64,000 nucleotides of DNA from Fidelibacterota bacterium (GTDB lineage Bacteria; Fidelibacterota; SORT01): NCBI GenBank assembly GCA_022571215.1, contig JACZYG010000013.1, forward strand, positions 22,823 through 86,822, given 5' to 3'. Position 1 is the first letter of the stretch. Every line of letters begins with the position of its first letter. The translations under genes and the position numbers were made by a program. This document shows, piece by piece, positions 1 to 7,707 of the stretch. The notes under the pieces were generated by a model, which saw only the letters and a list, made by a program, of their open reading frames with translations, searched no databases and was not told where the DNA came from.

Positions 1-393
1 CCTTTCTATCGGTCGTTCATCCGGATATTCATTATATCCATAACCTTCCAAACGCTTCGGGAACGGCGGGGCGGCGCCATTCATGCCAATCGGGTATCTG
101 ATACCGATAGTTTTATCCTTGTTACCTTTTCTGTTGAACCAAACCGTAAAGCCACCGCGTATAATCTTTTGAATCATAGCTCTATTAGTCGTGCTGATAT
201 TTATGTAAAGATCCGTTTCGTCGTTTACGATTCCGATTGCAATATCATTATCTTTATTATAAATCAGTCTGTCAGCCCAATCACGATTTGACCCGTCAAC
301 GATTATCTCATCGGTTCGCCAATTGCTCTTTAATTCCTTATTTCCACAAGCTGTCAATAGAACCACGAATCCAATGCAAAGCCAAAATTTCAT
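1..393 (-). CDS. Lipoprotein, 5' part only (runs off the window edge)
   Basis: The first about 131 residues of a minus-strand gene are present, and the reading frame is still open at base 1. The product starts with a short hydrophobic signal ending in a lipobox (LLTAC), so it is a lipid-anchored envelope protein. The mature part begins with a pattern ending in VDGSNRDW, which recalls the start of carbohydrate-binding or DOMON-like beta-sandwich domains; that is a weak resemblance. It lies 144 bases downstream of the aldolase/dehydrogenase gene on the same strand, with no clear terminator between. Function unknown. Confidence 0.75.
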   Translation of the reverse strand, partial: MKFWLCIGFVVLLTACGNKELKSNWRTDEIIVDGSNRDWADRLIYNKDNDIAIGIVNDETDLYINISTTNRAMIQKIIRGGFTVWFNRKGNKDKTIGIRYPIGMNGAAPPFPKRLEGYGYNEYPDERPIER

Positions 394-536
394 TTTCACT
401 CTCTCAATTATTATCGTTTCTGACAGTTAGACGCTCGATTTGCACAAACGTTTAATATGATTTAAAAGAAAATCGCTCCATACTTAGAAAATTAGCCTGG
501 AACGATACTGATAGATTTCTCCGGATATTGATCTGT

Positions 537-2507
537 CTAAATTACCCGCTCATTTCCGCCGTCAATCGGAATTTGCGCTCCTGTCGTCTTGGAAAAGGCG
601 CTCCCTGCCATAGCGCAAATTAAATTAGCGACATCATCTGATTTGATTTCAGTTTTCAACACGTTATCGGATTTGTACTCGTCTACGCTCATTCCGTACT
701 TTTCGGCTCTTTCCTTGAGCACTTCATCACTCCAGATAGAAGTATCAAATACGGCATTGGGATGGATCACATTTACTCTGATGCCTGATGCCCCTAACTC
801 CAACGCAGCCACACGGGCAAGCTGTGTAAGACCCGCTTTTGCGACCGAATATGAAGCTGCTCCGGGTCCGGGCGCCGCGACATTTTTTGAGGCGACAAAG
901 ATTACGCTCGGTTCATAACCGTTTTTCAAATACGGAACAGCCGCTTTCAGCAAGAGTTGATGACTCGTAAGATTGATCTCCAGGCTCCTGTTCCAGGATT
1001 CAGAAGTGATCTCCTCTATATTTTCTGAAGATGGAAATATTCCGGCGTTACTCACAACCAAATCAAGACCTCCAAATTCCCTCACGACCGATTCGATAGA
1101 ATCATGGATAGCTCTCTTATCGGTCATATCGCATTCGATCCCCACTATATTTTCGTTATCGAATAATTTATTGATTGCCGGGTCTATATCAAGAGCGGCG
1201 ACAACTGCGCCCTTATCGAGCAGCGCTTTTGTAACCGCTTTTCCTATTCCGTTAGCGGCTCCCGTCACTACTGCTATCTTGCCTTCGAATTCCTTTGAAC
1301 CGGTCATTTTAGCGAGCTTTGCCTGCTCCAATTCCCAATATTCAATTTCAAAAAGATCCATTTCCGGAAGCGCTTTCCAACCGCCGAGCAGCTCGGCAAT
1401 TTGAATTGATTTTATTGTATGCTCGGCTAAATCAGCGATAACGTTTGCTTCTTTTAAGTTTCTGCCGAATGAGATCGTTCCCTCTCCTTTCCAGACCGCC
1501 CACTTCGGAGCAAAATTAAGGGGGATTAAATCAGATTTGTTATTCCTGTTAAAATATTCTTTATAAGCATCCGAAAATTTTATGACTTCTTTACCGAGAT
1601 CATCGCCAATTATCAGAGGAAATTGTTTTGTTCGGATAATATGGTCAGGTGTAAGCGGTCCCCTCGTGGCAATTGATTCAACATTAGGAAGATTCGCAAA
1701 ACCTACCGCCTCGGGTTCACTGTTTAATCTGACTATCAAGGGAGAATCGGATACGTTCATAATTTCCCTTCGGATTCCGGATAATGTGTTCATGTCTTGA
1801 TTTGAGCTTTCTGAAACAGCTACCGAGTTGGCATTTTGGCCTTCAATATATTCTTCCGCCGACGTAACGATTTCTATCATTTTCTGATAGCTTTTTTGAG
1901 CATCGTCGTCAAAAGTGAAGACTCCATGATTCAATAGAATCATTCCGCTGCATTCTTCCCAGTTCATCTCCTTGGTCATTTCATAGATTTTTTTTGCTAA
2001 TATAAACCCGGGCATTACGTAGGGAACTATCAGCATACTCTCGCCATAAATTTCCCGAATCTTGTCTTCACCGTTAGGCGTATTTGTGATGGTTACGACT
2101 GCGTCGGCGTGAGTATGATCAACATACTTTAATGGAATCAGAGCGTGCAGCACCGCTTCTACAGATGGATTCGGAGCGCCCGGTTCCGTCATAGCCGCTC
2201 TTTGCTGTTTTACCATATCAGAATCATTCAGATCGTCTAATAACGCCATCTTCTTTAAGACTTCTAATTTAACGGGAGCAAACCCTGCGGTTTCTATCGT
2301 CGCCAAATCCCAGCCGCTCCCCTTTACGTAGATGATCTCTTCCTTTTCTCCAAAAATATTTGTCTCGGTCGTTTTTACGGATGTATTGCCGCCGCCATGC
2401 AAGACTAATTCCGGTTCTGCGCCGAGGAGACGTGAGCTGTAAACCCTCATAGCAAGGGAGTCGTCGGAATATTTATTTCCTTCATTGACATCCCAAAGGC
2501 TTTTCAT
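537..2507 (-). CDS. Bifunctional class II aldolase / short-chain dehydrogenase (RhaD-type fusion)
   Basis: The 656-residue cytoplasmic enzyme has two domains. Residues 1-380 are a class II (zinc) aldolase, with HGGGNTS at 37-43, E117, the metal-binding HTH at 131-133 and a further His at 194. Residues 405-656 are a short-chain dehydrogenase with TGxxxGxG at 415-422 and catalytic S541, Y554 and K558 (YSVAK). This fusion is known from bacterial rhamnose or fucose breakdown, where it cleaves a ketose-1-phosphate to DHAP and lactaldehyde and oxidises the aldehyde. The length is close to the family norm. A GGAG ribosome site precedes the ATG. No sugar kinase or isomerase lies nearby, so the substrate is not settled. 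Confidence 0.9.
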   Translation of the reverse strand: MKSLWDVNEGNKYSDDSLAMRVYSSRLLGAEPELVLHGGGNTSVKTTETNIFGEKEEIIYVKGSGWDLATIETAGFAPVKLEVLKKMALLDDLNDSDMVKQQRAAMTEPGAPNPSVEAVLHALIPLKYVDHTHADAVVTITNTPNGEDKIREIYGESMLIVPYVMPGFILAKKIYEMTKEMNWEECSGMILLNHGVFTFDDDAQKSYQKMIEIVTSAEEYIEGQNANSVAVSESSNQDMNTLSGIRREIMNVSDSPLIVRLNSEPEAVGFANLPNVESIATRGPLTPDHIIRTKQFPLIIGDDLGKEVIKFSDAYKEYFNRNNKSDLIPLNFAPKWAVWKGEGTISFGRNLKEANVIADLAEHTIKSIQIAELLGGWKALPEMDLFEIEYWELEQAKLAKMTGSKEFEGKIAVVTGAANGIGKAVTKALLDKGAVVAALDIDPAINKLFDNENIVGIECDMTDKRAIHDSIESVVREFGGLDLVVSNAGIFPSSENIEEITSESWNRSLEINLTSHQLLLKAAVPYLKNGYEPSVIFVASKNVAAPGPGAASYSVAKAGLTQLARVAALELGASGIRVNVIHPNAVFDTSIWSDEVLKERAEKYGMSVDEYKSDNVLKTEIKSDDVANLICAMAGSAFSKTTGAQIPIDGGNERVI

Positions 2508-2839
2508 TCAATAACTCCAATATTTATAAAAGGCTGCATTAAGCGAAACAAGATAAAGAAAACCGATGCCCCCTGCAAGCACCTATACTAAATACTGAAA
2601 GTAAACAAAACTATAATCGGTTTAATTCCATCAGATTTTAGTTTAACTTGGAAATCAGTGTAACTTAATAATCGGTAGTAATTTATGAAATCTGTTCAAA
2701 TTACTCAGATAGGGATGCCGTTTGAACATGGAGCCATCATGATGTGCTTAAGCGCAACATCTTATCATGCGTTTATGAAAGTAGTAACCGCCGCACAGTC
2801 TAAATTGTCAGTTGCCGAATATCAGCTATAGGAATCTGA
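2508..2839. other. Intergenic stretch without a convincing gene
   Basis: This stretch separates the aldolase/dehydrogenase gene from the lipoprotein gene upstream. A 48-codon plus-strand frame (2685-2831) exists but has no ribosome site and no recognisable product. I see no clear terminator or RNA gene. Confidence 0.5.
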
Positions 2840-3622
2840 TTATTGCAAATTGATACTGCCGAGATCGTTATCCGCGCCAACAGTCACTTCTACTCCCGTA
2901 CTGTCAAAACGAGCGCCCGTCGTATCCTCCACAACAACGTCGTAAACACCGGCTTCAAGATAGGCAAGCTGAAATCCTCCCGACAACGTATCAATAAACA
3001 CCGTTGAGATTGTATCAGTGCCAACAATCGCCATAGCGACAGGCAAATGCTCATCGTTCGTAACCGTCCCGGATATCGAACCTGAAGTGGCTATTGCTAC
3101 CAGCCGAATTGTAGGCTTTAACAAATAACTTGGATTTGTTGATGAACCGTTGCGTACGATTGATCTCGAAGCGTCAAAATCGATCATTAGATCATAAGTA
3201 GAGCCGGCTTCCATTGTAAACTGATGTGTTAATTTTAATCCTGTTTGTGCTCCACTCGGAACCTTCACACCTGATTCCACACCGTCAATAGTGACAGTAG
3301 CTGTATCAATTATTAGTCGAATTTGGTTATAAGTTCCCGCTTCCAGCTCAATACTGCCCAGGGGCGTAGAATTTCCATTACTCCATTCAATTAAATTCAG
3401 CGTTTGAACCAAATTGCTTACCACAATCGGTTCTCCCCCTGCTTGAATTACAGATACCTCGCTAAATGTTATATTTACTGCATCAAATGCCGCCGGGGCA
3501 TCGGTGAGTCGAACATTAAATGTTCCTGTTGTCTCTGACGGATCGGAGCCGCTATCGCACCCGATTAGAAATAACGATAGAATGATACTCAGTGTATAAA
3601 TCATAAAATACTTATTCTTCAT
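2840..3622 (-). CDS. Lipoprotein with DUF4382 and a carboxypeptidase-regulatory-like domain
   Basis: I start at the ATG of MKNKYF because GGAGAA sits just before it; a longer frame exists but lacks that. A signal peptide ends in the lipobox LIGC. Residues about 30-180 match the DUF4382 pattern (FNVRLTDAPA, then a VNITFSEVSV strand, and later LEAGTYNQIRL). The C-terminal about 75 residues form a CarboxypepD_reg-like beta sandwich (SGTVTNDEHLP). Such proteins sit in the outer membrane or on the cell surface; no activity is known. A shorter relative without the C-terminal domain lies at 12458-13240. Confidence 0.85.
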   Translation of the reverse strand: MKNKYFMIYTLSIILSLFLIGCDSGSDPSETTGTFNVRLTDAPAAFDAVNITFSEVSVIQAGGEPIVVSNLVQTLNLIEWSNGNSTPLGSIELEAGTYNQIRLIIDTATVTIDGVESGVKVPSGAQTGLKLTHQFTMEAGSTYDLMIDFDASRSIVRNGSSTNPSYLLKPTIRLVAIATSGSISGTVTNDEHLPVAMAIVGTDTISTVFIDTLSGGFQLAYLEAGVYDVVVEDTTGARFDSTGVEVTVGADNDLGSINLQ

Positions 3623-3838
3623 TTTTTCTCCTAATTTCACCAAATATATGGTTATTCCCGAAAAATTATTGTGACGCAGACCACATATTATAGTTTCTTA
3701 TTTTCACTACGCTAACCGATGAAAGTTCCAAACTATTTAAGCGTCTACATAAGGAACCGGTGACAAATTAGACCGCAATTTCGTATCTTTATTCGCCACC
3801 GTCTGTCCCGCAATTCAGATTTATTTACTCATCATTTC

Positions 3839-4207
3839 TTATTCTGGAATTACCTCTTCTACCCTCTCTACTTCACTATATTTTGGTATGTTCAACTCAA
3901 GCCATTGCTTAATTTCCTCTTCCGGAAGAGCGCCGATGAACTCTCCGGAAATTTCACCGTTAACAAACAGCTTGACGTTCGGTATACTGCGTATACCATA
4001 TTTAACGGCTAAGTCCTGTTGAGATTCAGTATTGACTTTAATCAGGTTCCAAGTATCACCTGCCTCTTCGGCTAATTTTTCTAACGTCGGACTTAAATAG
4101 ACGCATGGCCCGCACCAGCTCGCCCAAAAATCTACTAACACGGGCGTTGACTTACTTGCCTCTATCACATCTGATTGAAAATCAATCAGTTCTTTATCTA
4201 TGTACAT
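3839..4207 (-). CDS. Thioredoxin
   Basis: A 122-residue cytoplasmic thioredoxin with the WCGPC redox motif and the cis-proline loop (SIPN). The start is set at ATG-TAC (MYIDKEL), which has an AGGAGAGG ribosome site; the longer frame to 4231 would bury that site. A C-terminal tail of about 15 residues, rich in Glu and Val, extends past the fold. The gene is divergent from the ArsR-MerT-MerP operon, and both share a 200-bp control region with inverted repeats. It may therefore supply thiols for metal handling; that link is inference. Confidence 0.92.
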   Translation of the reverse strand: MYIDKELIDFQSDVIEASKSTPVLVDFWASWCGPCVYLSPTLEKLAEEAGDTWNLIKVNTESQQDLAVKYGIRSIPNVKLFVNGEISGEFIGALPEEEIKQWLELNIPKYSEVERVEEVIPE

Positions 4208-4228
4208 TTTGCCTCTCCTTTTTCTATT

Positions 4229-4250
4229 CATTTGAATGTTCCTTCAAATG
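4229..4250. promoter_or_regulatory. Inverted repeat, candidate ArsR operator near the thioredoxin gene
   Basis: Perfect 8-bp arms (CATTTGAA / TTCAAATG) are separated by 6 bp, 22 bp upstream of the thioredoxin start. The core ATTTGA/TCAAAT is repeated at 4372-4391 in front of the ArsR gene, which suggests one regulator acts on both divergent units. Confidence 0.55.
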
Positions 4251-4324
4251 TATTTACGATATATACCTTTTAATGTTTCACTATTTTATATTATAAACCT
4301 TAATATATCAGTATAATATATAGC

Positions 4325-4353
4325 TTGACATAGTTACTTTTGAAACATATCTT
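4325..4353 (+). promoter_or_regulatory. Candidate sigma70-type promoter of the metal operon
   Basis: TTGACA at 4325-4330 and TATCTT at 4348-4353 are separated by 17 bp, upstream of the ArsR gene. The -35 is perfect and the -10 is fair. Confidence 0.55.
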
Positions 4354-4371
4354 CATATCATGCGTAAATCT

Positions 4372-4391
4372 ATTTGAAATATATATCAAAT
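4372..4391. promoter_or_regulatory. Inverted repeat, candidate ArsR operator
   Basis: ATTTGA and TCAAAT arms are separated by 8 bp, just downstream of the predicted transcription start and 15 bp before the ArsR start codon. It has the same core as the repeat at 4229-4250. The position suits repression by the adjacent ArsR protein. Confidence 0.55.
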
Positions 4392-4405
4392 ACAAGGAAA
4401 ATATT

Positions 4406-4795
4406 GTGACAATGGTAGCTGAAAATAATGTTGAACTGACAAACATAAACTGCACCCGCAAAGAGGTCGATATCGTATTGCTTCAAGGGCTGCAACTCAA
4501 ACTTTTGAAGAGACCGGATCTATCTGATATTGCAAAAATTTTCAGCACTATCGGCAGTGAAACCAGACTAAAGATTCTTTTTCTTCTATCTGAAGCGGGA
4601 GAACTTTGTGTATGCGACTTATCCGATATATTAGGACAATCTGTATCTCGGGTATCACATCAACTTAGAAAATTAAAGGACAGAGGATTTGTAAAAACAC
4701 GCATTGATAGTCCTACTATTTACTATTCTGTCTCAAATAATTCATTTCCGAACATTCTGGTTAACTTTGTGAAAATGGGTGGCTTGAGTGATTAA
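4406..4795 (+). CDS. ArsR/CadC-family metal-sensing repressor
   Basis: A winged-helix dimer-type repressor of about 129 residues. The recognition region contains LCVCDLSDIL, the CxC metal-binding signature of the ArsR/CadC class, and a further Cys near the N-terminus (NCTRKEVD) as in CadC-type sensors. The GTG start has AAGGA 7 bases upstream; an ATG two codons later is the alternative. It is the first gene of an operon with MerT- and MerP-like genes, so it probably represses them until Hg, Cd, As or a similar thiophilic metal binds. Its 3' end overlaps the next gene by 8 bases. Confidence 0.85.
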   Translation: MTMVAENNVELTNINCTRKEVDIVLLQGLQLKLLKRPDLSDIAKIFSTIGSETRLKILFLLSEAGELCVCDLSDILGQSVSRVSHQLRKLKDRGFVKTRIDSPTIYYSVSNNSFPNILVNFVKMGGLSD

Positions 4796-5132
4796 TAGTT
4801 TATTTGCGTCATTCGGATCGATTTTCACTGCCCTTGTTGCGTCAAGTTGCTGTATTGGTCCATTAGCCTTCACTCTTCTTGGCGTCGGTGGTATAGGATT
4901 CGGCGCGAGTTTCGAGAAATATAGACCACTGCTAATAATCCTTACCTCAATTCTAATAGGCAGCTCCTACTATCTGGTTAACAGACCATTGGAAAAATTA
5001 TGTATCGACGGCAAATGCGATATTGACAAGGCTGTCAAAACAAGGAAAATTAACAGGATCATACTTGGGATTTCCGCCGGAGCGGCAGTAGTTTTTATTT
5101 TTATTCCTCAAATACTGCTCTTGATAACTTAG
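4788..5132 (+). CDS. merT: MerT-like mercuric/metal ion transport protein
   Basis: A 114-residue inner-membrane protein with three hydrophobic segments. The first carries the vicinal cysteine pair of MerT (SSCCIGPL), and a second pair sits in the loop (CIDGKC). In the known family, MerT receives Hg(II) from MerP and passes it to the cytoplasm. The gene starts with GTG and overlaps the ArsR gene. No mercuric reductase (MerA) or lyase (MerB) is in the window, so the true substrate may be another soft metal. Confidence 0.82.
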   Translation: MINSLFASFGSIFTALVASSCCIGPLAFTLLGVGGIGFGASFEKYRPLLIILTSILIGSSYYLVNRPLEKLCIDGKCDIDKAVKTRKINRIILGISAGAAVVFIFIPQILLLIT

Positions 5133-5183
5133 AGGGGAGAAAACGGTTATTTATGAAAATGATAACTTTAAAAGGATAAGAAA

Positions 5184-5546
5184 ATGAATAAAAAAACTTT
5201 AGTAATTGGTTTTTCGGTGATTGTTACACTGCTTTTTATAAGTACTCTATTCTCATCTAATGCTAATGAAATACTAAAACGGGAATCTGTTATTTCTGCA
5301 ATAACAAGTACAATCGAACTGGATGTCAAGGGGTTCACATGCACGAGTTGTGTGTACACAGCTAAGATCGTTCTTGAAGATCACGAAGGAGTTATATCGG
5401 CAGAAATTGATTATGGATCTGGAAAAGCATTAGTTAAATTTGATAACGAAAGGATTACGCCACAACAGATTGCAGATTTACTAAATGAAAATACACCCTA
5501 TGTGGCTACGATCACCGGTGTTTCTCCTAAAACTCTATTAAATTAA
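5184..5546 (+). CDS. merP: MerP-like periplasmic heavy-metal-associated protein
   Basis: A signal or anchor segment (residues 5-25) is followed by one HMA domain with the metal-binding loop GFTCTSC and the usual beta-alpha-beta layout (about residues 48-110). The length (120 residues) exceeds a typical MerP because of a linker of about 20 residues after the signal. An AAAGGA ribosome site precedes the ATG. It follows MerT by 51 bases and would act as the periplasmic metal carrier for it. Confidence 0.82.
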   Translation: MNKKTLVIGFSVIVTLLFISTLFSSNANEILKRESVISAITSTIELDVKGFTCTSCVYTAKIVLEDHEGVISAEIDYGSGKALVKFDNERITPQQIADLLNENTPYVATITGVSPKTLLN

Positions 5547-5562
5547 TTAAGGAGGAAAGATT

Positions 5563-6114
5563 TTGGCTGAAACAAATATCGAAAATGAACTGTTAGATTC
5601 ATCAAACCCTGTTGAAGTTGATTCATGCGGATGCGTCGTTGTTCCGGAAATCATTGAAGCTCCACTAAAGGCTGAGTGTCCTCTTTCCGGTACTCTATCG
5701 AATAAAGTTCTTCACGAGACTCTTGATAACCTCGTCGTTCAGGATAAAAGGCATCTTATATCAGGAGAGGTTCAATATTACTATTGTAACGAACCTGATT
5801 GTCCCGATGTCTATTTCTCGAACCCTGCCCGACATAGGTCAGGCGGGGAAGAATTACCTGTATTCGAGAAAAGCGACCTGATTGTAAAAGTGTTCTCGAA
5901 AGACAACGGTGAAGACGTACATGTTTGCTATTGTTTCGACTGGACAAGAAAACGATTAACAGATCAGATAAAGAACGAAGGTAAATCAACGGCATTCAAT
6001 GAGATCACAGAAGAAGTAAAAGCTGGTCGGTGCGAGTGCGAAATTAAAAACCCGAAAGGCGCCTGCTGTCTGGGTGACATTCAGAACTTTCTGAAGGAAT
6101 ACAGTAATGCTTAA
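5563..6114 (+). CDS. CopZ N-terminal-type [2Fe-2S]/zinc protein, copy 1
   Basis: A 183-residue cysteine-rich protein starting at TTG behind GGAGGAAAG. It has the layout of the N-terminal half of archaeal CopZ: an early CP pair (ECPLSG), a YYYCNEPDCPDVYF zinc/iron block, then VCYCFDWTR, CECEIKNPKG and ACCLGD. In Archaeoglobus CopZ this region holds a [2Fe-2S] cluster and zinc beside an HMA domain, and it can reduce Cu(II). Here the HMA domain is a separate gene (MerP-like, just upstream). A shorter second copy lies at 7113-7631. It probably handles or reduces metal delivered by MerT; this is inference. Confidence 0.8.
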   Translation: MAETNIENELLDSSNPVEVDSCGCVVVPEIIEAPLKAECPLSGTLSNKVLHETLDNLVVQDKRHLISGEVQYYYCNEPDCPDVYFSNPARHRSGGEELPVFEKSDLIVKVFSKDNGEDVHVCYCFDWTRKRLTDQIKNEGKSTAFNEITEEVKAGRCECEIKNPKGACCLGDIQNFLKEYSNA

Positions 6115-7063
6115 AAAACTCTTTTTCTTATTCAGTGTCCTACTGATTTTTAATTCATCCCCGGCATGGGGACAGTGACCCCTCTGAGGGAACTTAACGC
6201 TTCCGGTCGGAAGCTCAATTGAAGGTGTAGGTCTTCTTAAGAATCAGATTCTCGTCGGGAGCGCGGGAACGTTCACGCATGCAGCCGAGCTAATCGGCAC
6301 TGGCAATAACAGCGCTGAATTAGGAAATTCAGGAAATCTTGACATAACCCAATTCAATCTGTTTGCGGGCTATGGGATTTCAAGTCTTATTAATTTGTAT
6401 GCCAATTTGCCTGTTAAGCGTATATCTCAAAATCCCACGATCGAAAACAAACATCATAGATCTGAAAGTCTTACCGGAATTGGGGATATACGAATAAGTC
6501 TTAAATGGGTCATAAGGAACCAATATTTAGGTCCCGGCTGGCGACTCTTCTTTGGTTTGGGCCTTATCGTTCCGACAGGAAATTCTTTTAACGACAATCC
6601 CTTTTCAGATAGTGCAGATTCCAAAGACCACAGGCACTTTGCTCTTGGCAATGGAACTCAACAGGCTGACATTTCACTGGAAGCATGGCACAGATCAGAA
6701 TTTCCGTTTATATTGGGAGCGACTATCAGGCATGGCATCTATTCTTCAACGAGCAACGTTAGCTATAAACCGGGTTTAAGCACTAAAATAACTATTCATG
6801 CCATCAAACAACGAGGAATTTTCAAGAATGCTTTTCCATATTTCAAACTTACGACCCGATTTAATAGAAAAGACGAGTGGCAGAAAATAATTCCTCCAAA
6901 CTCCGGCGGAACTTTTATTGATGGAATGGTAGGCTTTAATCTTGAAATTAACGAAAGGGTTTCAGCTGTCATTAATTTTGATTTTCCTATATGGAAGTCG
7001 GTGACCGGTGAACAATTGGATTCGTTTAGATTCGTTTTCTCGTTCAGACGAATTATTAATTGA
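6107..7063 (+). CDS. Putative selenoprotein: exported outer-membrane barrel with an N-terminal UxxU motif
   Basis: Read through two in-frame TGA codons (6176-6178 and 6185-6187), this is a 318-residue protein. It starts at ATG 6107 (AAGGA 8 bases before) and overlaps the CopZ-like gene by 8 bases. Residues 1-23 are a clean signal peptide (MLKKLFFLFSVLLI...AWGQ). They are followed by U24-P-L-U27 and then a beta-rich barrel-like sequence with a frame that stays open for nearly 300 codons. Without readthrough only a 23-codon stub is made; the first internal ATG, at 6395, lacks any signal peptide. A hairpin with loop GGUC starts 11 bases after the second TGA. If Sec is inserted, the mature protein exposes a selenol pair (equivalent to CxxC) suited to binding Hg or a similar metal. 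A pseudogene is the alternative. Confidence 0.65.
6199..6214 (+). promoter_or_regulatory. Candidate bacterial SECIS hairpin of the UxxU protein
   Basis: A perfect 6-bp stem (GCUUCC/GGAAGC) closes a GGUC loop. The loop begins 17 bases after the second TGA (6185-6187); the spacing in E. coli fdhF, as I recall it, is similar and that loop also carries GGU. Position and loop sequence fit a SelB-binding SECIS. The hairpin lies inside the coding frame, as bacterial SECIS elements do. Confidence 0.6.
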
Positions 7064-7112
7064 AAAATTGGTGATAATTAAGAATTCACCAGACGAAAAA
7101 TGGAGCAACATT

Positions 7113-7631
7113 ATGCATGAATGCTGTACTGTTCCAATAGAACAGATGATGGCAAACGAACACAAACCGGATGGAGTCTGCTGCCTTATCTCGGATGTGA
7201 CGGAAGCTCCGCCTCGCGCCGACTGTCCTGAATCCGGTACCGGTTCACGAAAAATCCAGCGCCGCACAGTCGAACACCTCGTAAAACCCGAGCAAGCGGG
7301 GGATATTATCGATACACAGTATTACTACTGCGCAGCAGCTGATTGCCCGGTAGTCTATTTCTCTCAGGATGGCGCAAGCAAATTCACCACGGAAGACCTA
7401 CGAGTGGCGGTTTTCGCGAAAGACCCGGGTAAAGATGTGAACGTCTGTTATTGCTATGATTGGACCCGGTCACGCATAGAAAACGAGATTAAGGAAACAG
7501 GAGTTTCGACGGCTTCGCAAAAAATTGCCGAGAAGGTAAGAGCCAGTTTATGCGAATGTGATATTAAGAATCCGAAGGGAACTTGCTGTCTCGGGGACAT
7601 CAACAGAGTAGTGGCGGCATTTCAAGAATAA
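7113..7631 (+). CDS. CopZ N-terminal-type [2Fe-2S]/zinc protein, copy 2
   Basis: A 172-residue paralogue of the protein at 5563-6114, with the same blocks in the same order: ADCPESG, YYYCAAADCPVVYF, VCYCYDWTR, CECDIKNPKG, TCCLGD. The ATG at 7113 (MHECCTVP) is preferred because it lies just after the end of the barrel gene and has GGAG 9 bases before it; a longer frame reaches into that gene. The extra N-terminal CC and CC pairs differ from copy 1. It is the last gene of the metal operon. Two copies flanking a putative selenoprotein suggest a shared role in reducing or ferrying a soft metal. Confidence 0.8.
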   Translation: MHECCTVPIEQMMANEHKPDGVCCLISDVTEAPPRADCPESGTGSRKIQRRTVEHLVKPEQAGDIIDTQYYYCAAADCPVVYFSQDGASKFTTEDLRVAVFAKDPGKDVNVCYCYDWTRSRIENEIKETGVSTASQKIAEKVRASLCECDIKNPKGTCCLGDINRVVAAFQE

Positions 7632-7660
7632 AGTAATTTAGAGGATCACTCTTTCTCTTT

Positions 7661-7690
7661 TTGACCGCCCCACGTTTATCAGGCGGACAA
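7661..7690. terminator. Weak inverted repeat between convergent genes
   Basis: TTGACCGCC and GGCGGACAA pair at 8 of 9 positions across a 12-base loop, between the convergent CopZ-like and TonB-receptor genes. There is no clear U-run, so a terminator role is only possible. Confidence 0.3.
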
Positions 7691-7707
7691 TCTACTCCCC
7701 TCTAATC

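Noticed and set aside
2685..2831. 48-codon plus-strand frame
   Set aside because: No ribosome site, no recognisable sequence, opposite strand to both neighbours.
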